Positions 9,934 through 10,544 of a stretch of DNA of 10,544 bases are shown here, in pieces; position 1 is the first letter of the stretch, and each line of letters opens with the position of its first letter. The stretch lies in assembly GCA_036939755.1 (NCBI GenBank), contig JALLAZ010015599.1, positions 1 to 10,544 on the forward strand. Direction: 5' to 3'. A program made the translations under genes and the position numbers. Below the pieces are notes generated by a model. The model was not told the DNA's origin. It did no database searches and worked only from the letters and a program-made list of their open reading frames with translations. Origin of the DNA: Stephanodiscus triporus (Eukaryota; Bacillariophyta; Thalassiosirophyceae; Thalassiosirales; Thalassiosiraceae).

Positions 9934-9976
9934 GGGTGATGGAAATTGGTATGGCGATGATCACTATCAAAGATGA
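3626..9976 (+). CDS. NCoR/SMRT/Snt1-type double-SANT corepressor-like protein, four exons, about 2,030 aa
   Basis: Predicted nuclear scaffold of a histone-deacetylase corepressor complex, by family. Exons: 3626-7660, 7753-8599, 8691-9389, 9475 to the end; introns are GT-AG (GTAAGT, GTAAGC, GTAAGT) and phases join. Order: Asn-rich start (1-24); Gly-rich region to about 240; Cys/His cluster (C241, H246, H247, H249, C254); Ser/His/Gln/Pro-rich segment to about 850; Glu/Arg-rich coiled coil (about 860-1043); pre-SANT block with NPYRRPRRG (1291-1299) and DYEQEQIIAEIAAKEAMEKR; SANT1 (W1376 to about 1425, WSDMEKCIFLDRF and HPKDFRKIASFL); SANT2 (W1612 to about 1655, split by intron 2, ending VKNYFYDNKK); Lys-rich stretch (about 1692-1702); Gln-rich tail. 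SANT1 closely follows the NCoR pattern (W, IFLDKF, HPKNF, IASYL, CV.YYY.TKK). The N at 9875 breaks the tail frame: read literally the stop is at 10010 (2,038 aa), but frame 2 after the repeat gives GDGNWYGDDHYQR and a stop at 9974-9976, which I prefer. The molecular function is inferred from the family. Confidence 0.9.
4346..4387 (+). other. Cys/His cluster (possible zinc knuckle-like motif)
   Basis: Inside the low-complexity N-terminus of the corepressor-like protein, residues 241-254 read CRFAGHHDHDWKDC, followed by PNN and a basic stretch (RNKKKAK). C241 and C254 with H246, H247 and H249 could bind a metal. It is one of the few compositionally complex islands in the region, which suggests selection. 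It does not match the standard CX2CX4HX4C knuckle; metal binding is inference. Confidence 0.5.
4838..5070 (+). repeat. His/Gln-rich coding tract
   Basis: CAC/CAG and CAT repeats encode alternating HQ pairs near residues 408-420 and a run of His near 458-465 (CAT repeat about 4997-5018). Polyhistidine tracts are known to favour nuclear-speckle targeting in animal proteins, which would suit a nuclear regulator, but this is not shown here. Confidence 0.7.
9124..9340 (+). repeat. First Gln-rich coding tract
   Basis: CAA and CAG codons, mixed with CTC/CTT (Leu) and CGG (Arg), encode a Q-rich helix-prone segment (QLQLQQQQ repeats, then QQEELYRQ and QEELYREH) in exon 3 of the corepressor-like gene, downstream of SANT2. 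The QQEELYR unit occurs twice in variant form, so part of it may have arisen by local duplication. Confidence 0.65.
9807..9934 (+). repeat. CAG/CAA repeat with ambiguous base at 9875
   Basis: From 9807 the sequence is CAG then CAA triplets, giving 22 Gln codons up to 9872. At 9873-9875 the register slips around a single N: the spacing before and after N differs by one base from a perfect triplet repeat. After N the literal frame reads AAC (Asn). A one-base error or a collapsed gap is the simplest explanation, and the repeat length here is unreliable. Confidence 0.9.
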
Positions 9977-10010
9977 TGTCACTCGTTCTGGTAACTGTAA
10001 TTGGAGCTAA

Positions 10011-10413
10011 ATTACTGGTTATGATATTGATTTAATTGCAAAACACCACTTGACCTAAGTTCAGACACCTTGCCCTCCCGTGTGACTTATCCTTCAACTC
10101 AGATCCAATCCTCCCACCTGCTCTATCATGTCCTTACTCGATGGTTTGTCCAGACATCATCATCGCCAACTTGCCGTCCCTGATCCCTTTCAATGAATCC
10201 TCTCGAGACGAAGAAACACGTTTGGCGAAAGCAACTTCAGCCTGTTGCCAGACAAATTTGAATGTGAAGGTCAATATCCATTTCGCCACGAGATGGTCCA
10301 TGAATTATTTTTACTAGATGTAGACTATGAATCTGTGAAATACCTCACCGTTTACAATCATCAATCTCCAAATTTGTGTGCTTTCCTTAAAAGTGAATGT
10401 CACCTCTTCACCG
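10011..10413. other. Convergent intergenic region (3' UTRs)
   Basis: About 400 bp lie between the end of the corepressor-like gene and the stop of the Cu/Zn-SOD-like gene on the minus strand. It should contain both 3' UTRs. No canonical AATAAA was noticed. The 61-codon + strand ORF at 10245-10430 has no recognisable domain and runs into the SOD-like gene on the other strand, so it is not called. Confidence 0.5.
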
Positions 10414-10544
10414 CTAAGTTTCTGCCTTGAGAATTCCACACGACAAACGTGTACCATTTTGGCTATGAATTACCACTGCATGACCCACATTTTCGTTGTA
10501 GGTATCATATCCGCTTGTCAACGTGAAGTGTCCCGTAGCTTCGC
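10414..10544 (-). CDS. Cu/Zn superoxide dismutase-like protein, C-terminal end (partial, 5' end outside window)
   Basis: The minus strand from 10542 down to a TAG at 10416-10414 encodes 42 codons with no upstream stop before the window edge. The fragment reads GYDTYNENVGHAVVIHSQNG and then TRLSCGIL, ending in KAET. The pattern V-G-x-x-V-V-I-H-x-x-x-G-x-R-x-x-C-G is the C-terminal signature of the Cu/Zn superoxide dismutase fold, where the His is a copper ligand, the Arg guides the substrate and the Cys forms the intrasubunit disulphide. The family either dismutates superoxide or has lost metal sites; the rest of the protein, and so its activity and location, cannot be judged here. It converges on the corepressor-like gene. 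It could also be one domain of a larger multi-SOD-domain protein. Confidence 0.75.
   Translation of the reverse strand, partial: EATGHFTLTSGYDTYNENVGHAVVIHSQNGTRLSCGILKAET

Noticed and set aside
9764..9982. Minus-strand poly-Leu/poly-Cys ORFs over the CAA repeat
   Set aside because: Direct products of reading the trinucleotide repeat on the other strand.
10245..10430. 61-codon + strand ORF near the right end
   Set aside because: No recognisable domain, and it overlaps the end of the SOD-like gene on the opposite strand.

Overview
This is eukaryotic nuclear DNA, most likely from a diatom, perhaps a Thalassiosira-like centric. The evidence is short GT-AG introns (69-126 bp), dense gene packing with alternating strands, a protein kinase with the 'GFDVRGD' catalytic-core wording I associate with stramenopile kinases, and very long Asn/Gly/Ser/His/Gln low-complexity tracts inside a nuclear regulator. 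The species assignment is inference; the gene structures below were read directly from splice sites and reading-frame continuity.

Layout: (1) + strand, 165-2117, a seven-exon serine/threonine (TKL-like) protein kinase of 458 residues with all catalytic motifs, two of them on tiny exons of 22 and 39 nt. (2) - strand, 3288-2134, an intron-less class I SAM-dependent methyltransferase with a long Arg/Ser-rich N-terminal extension. Its stop codon is only 16 nt from the kinase stop codon (tail to tail). (3) 3289-3625, a short divergent intergenic region that must serve both the methyltransferase and the next gene, with two small upstream ORFs in the leader of the latter. (4) + strand, 3626 to 9976 (or 10010 in the literal sequence), a four-exon, about 2,030-residue NCoR/SMRT/Snt1-type double-SANT corepressor-like protein. 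It has a huge low-complexity N-terminal half, a coiled coil, SANT1, SANT2, a Lys-rich stretch and a Gln-rich tail. A single ambiguous base (N at 9875) in the CAA repeat breaks the frame near the C-terminus. (5) 10011-10413, an intergenic region with no gene seen. (6) - strand, 10544-10414, the last 42 codons of a Cu/Zn-superoxide-dismutase-like gene that enters from the right edge.

The genes show no sign of a shared pathway. They look like ordinary compactly arranged nuclear genes: convergent, then divergent, then convergent. I see no tRNA, rRNA, transposon, CRISPR array or viral gene. The most noteworthy points are the corepressor-like gene, its repeat-associated frame break, the catalytic-loop microexon of the kinase, and the nearly abutting convergent stop codons. 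I did not find a convincing previously undescribed system.
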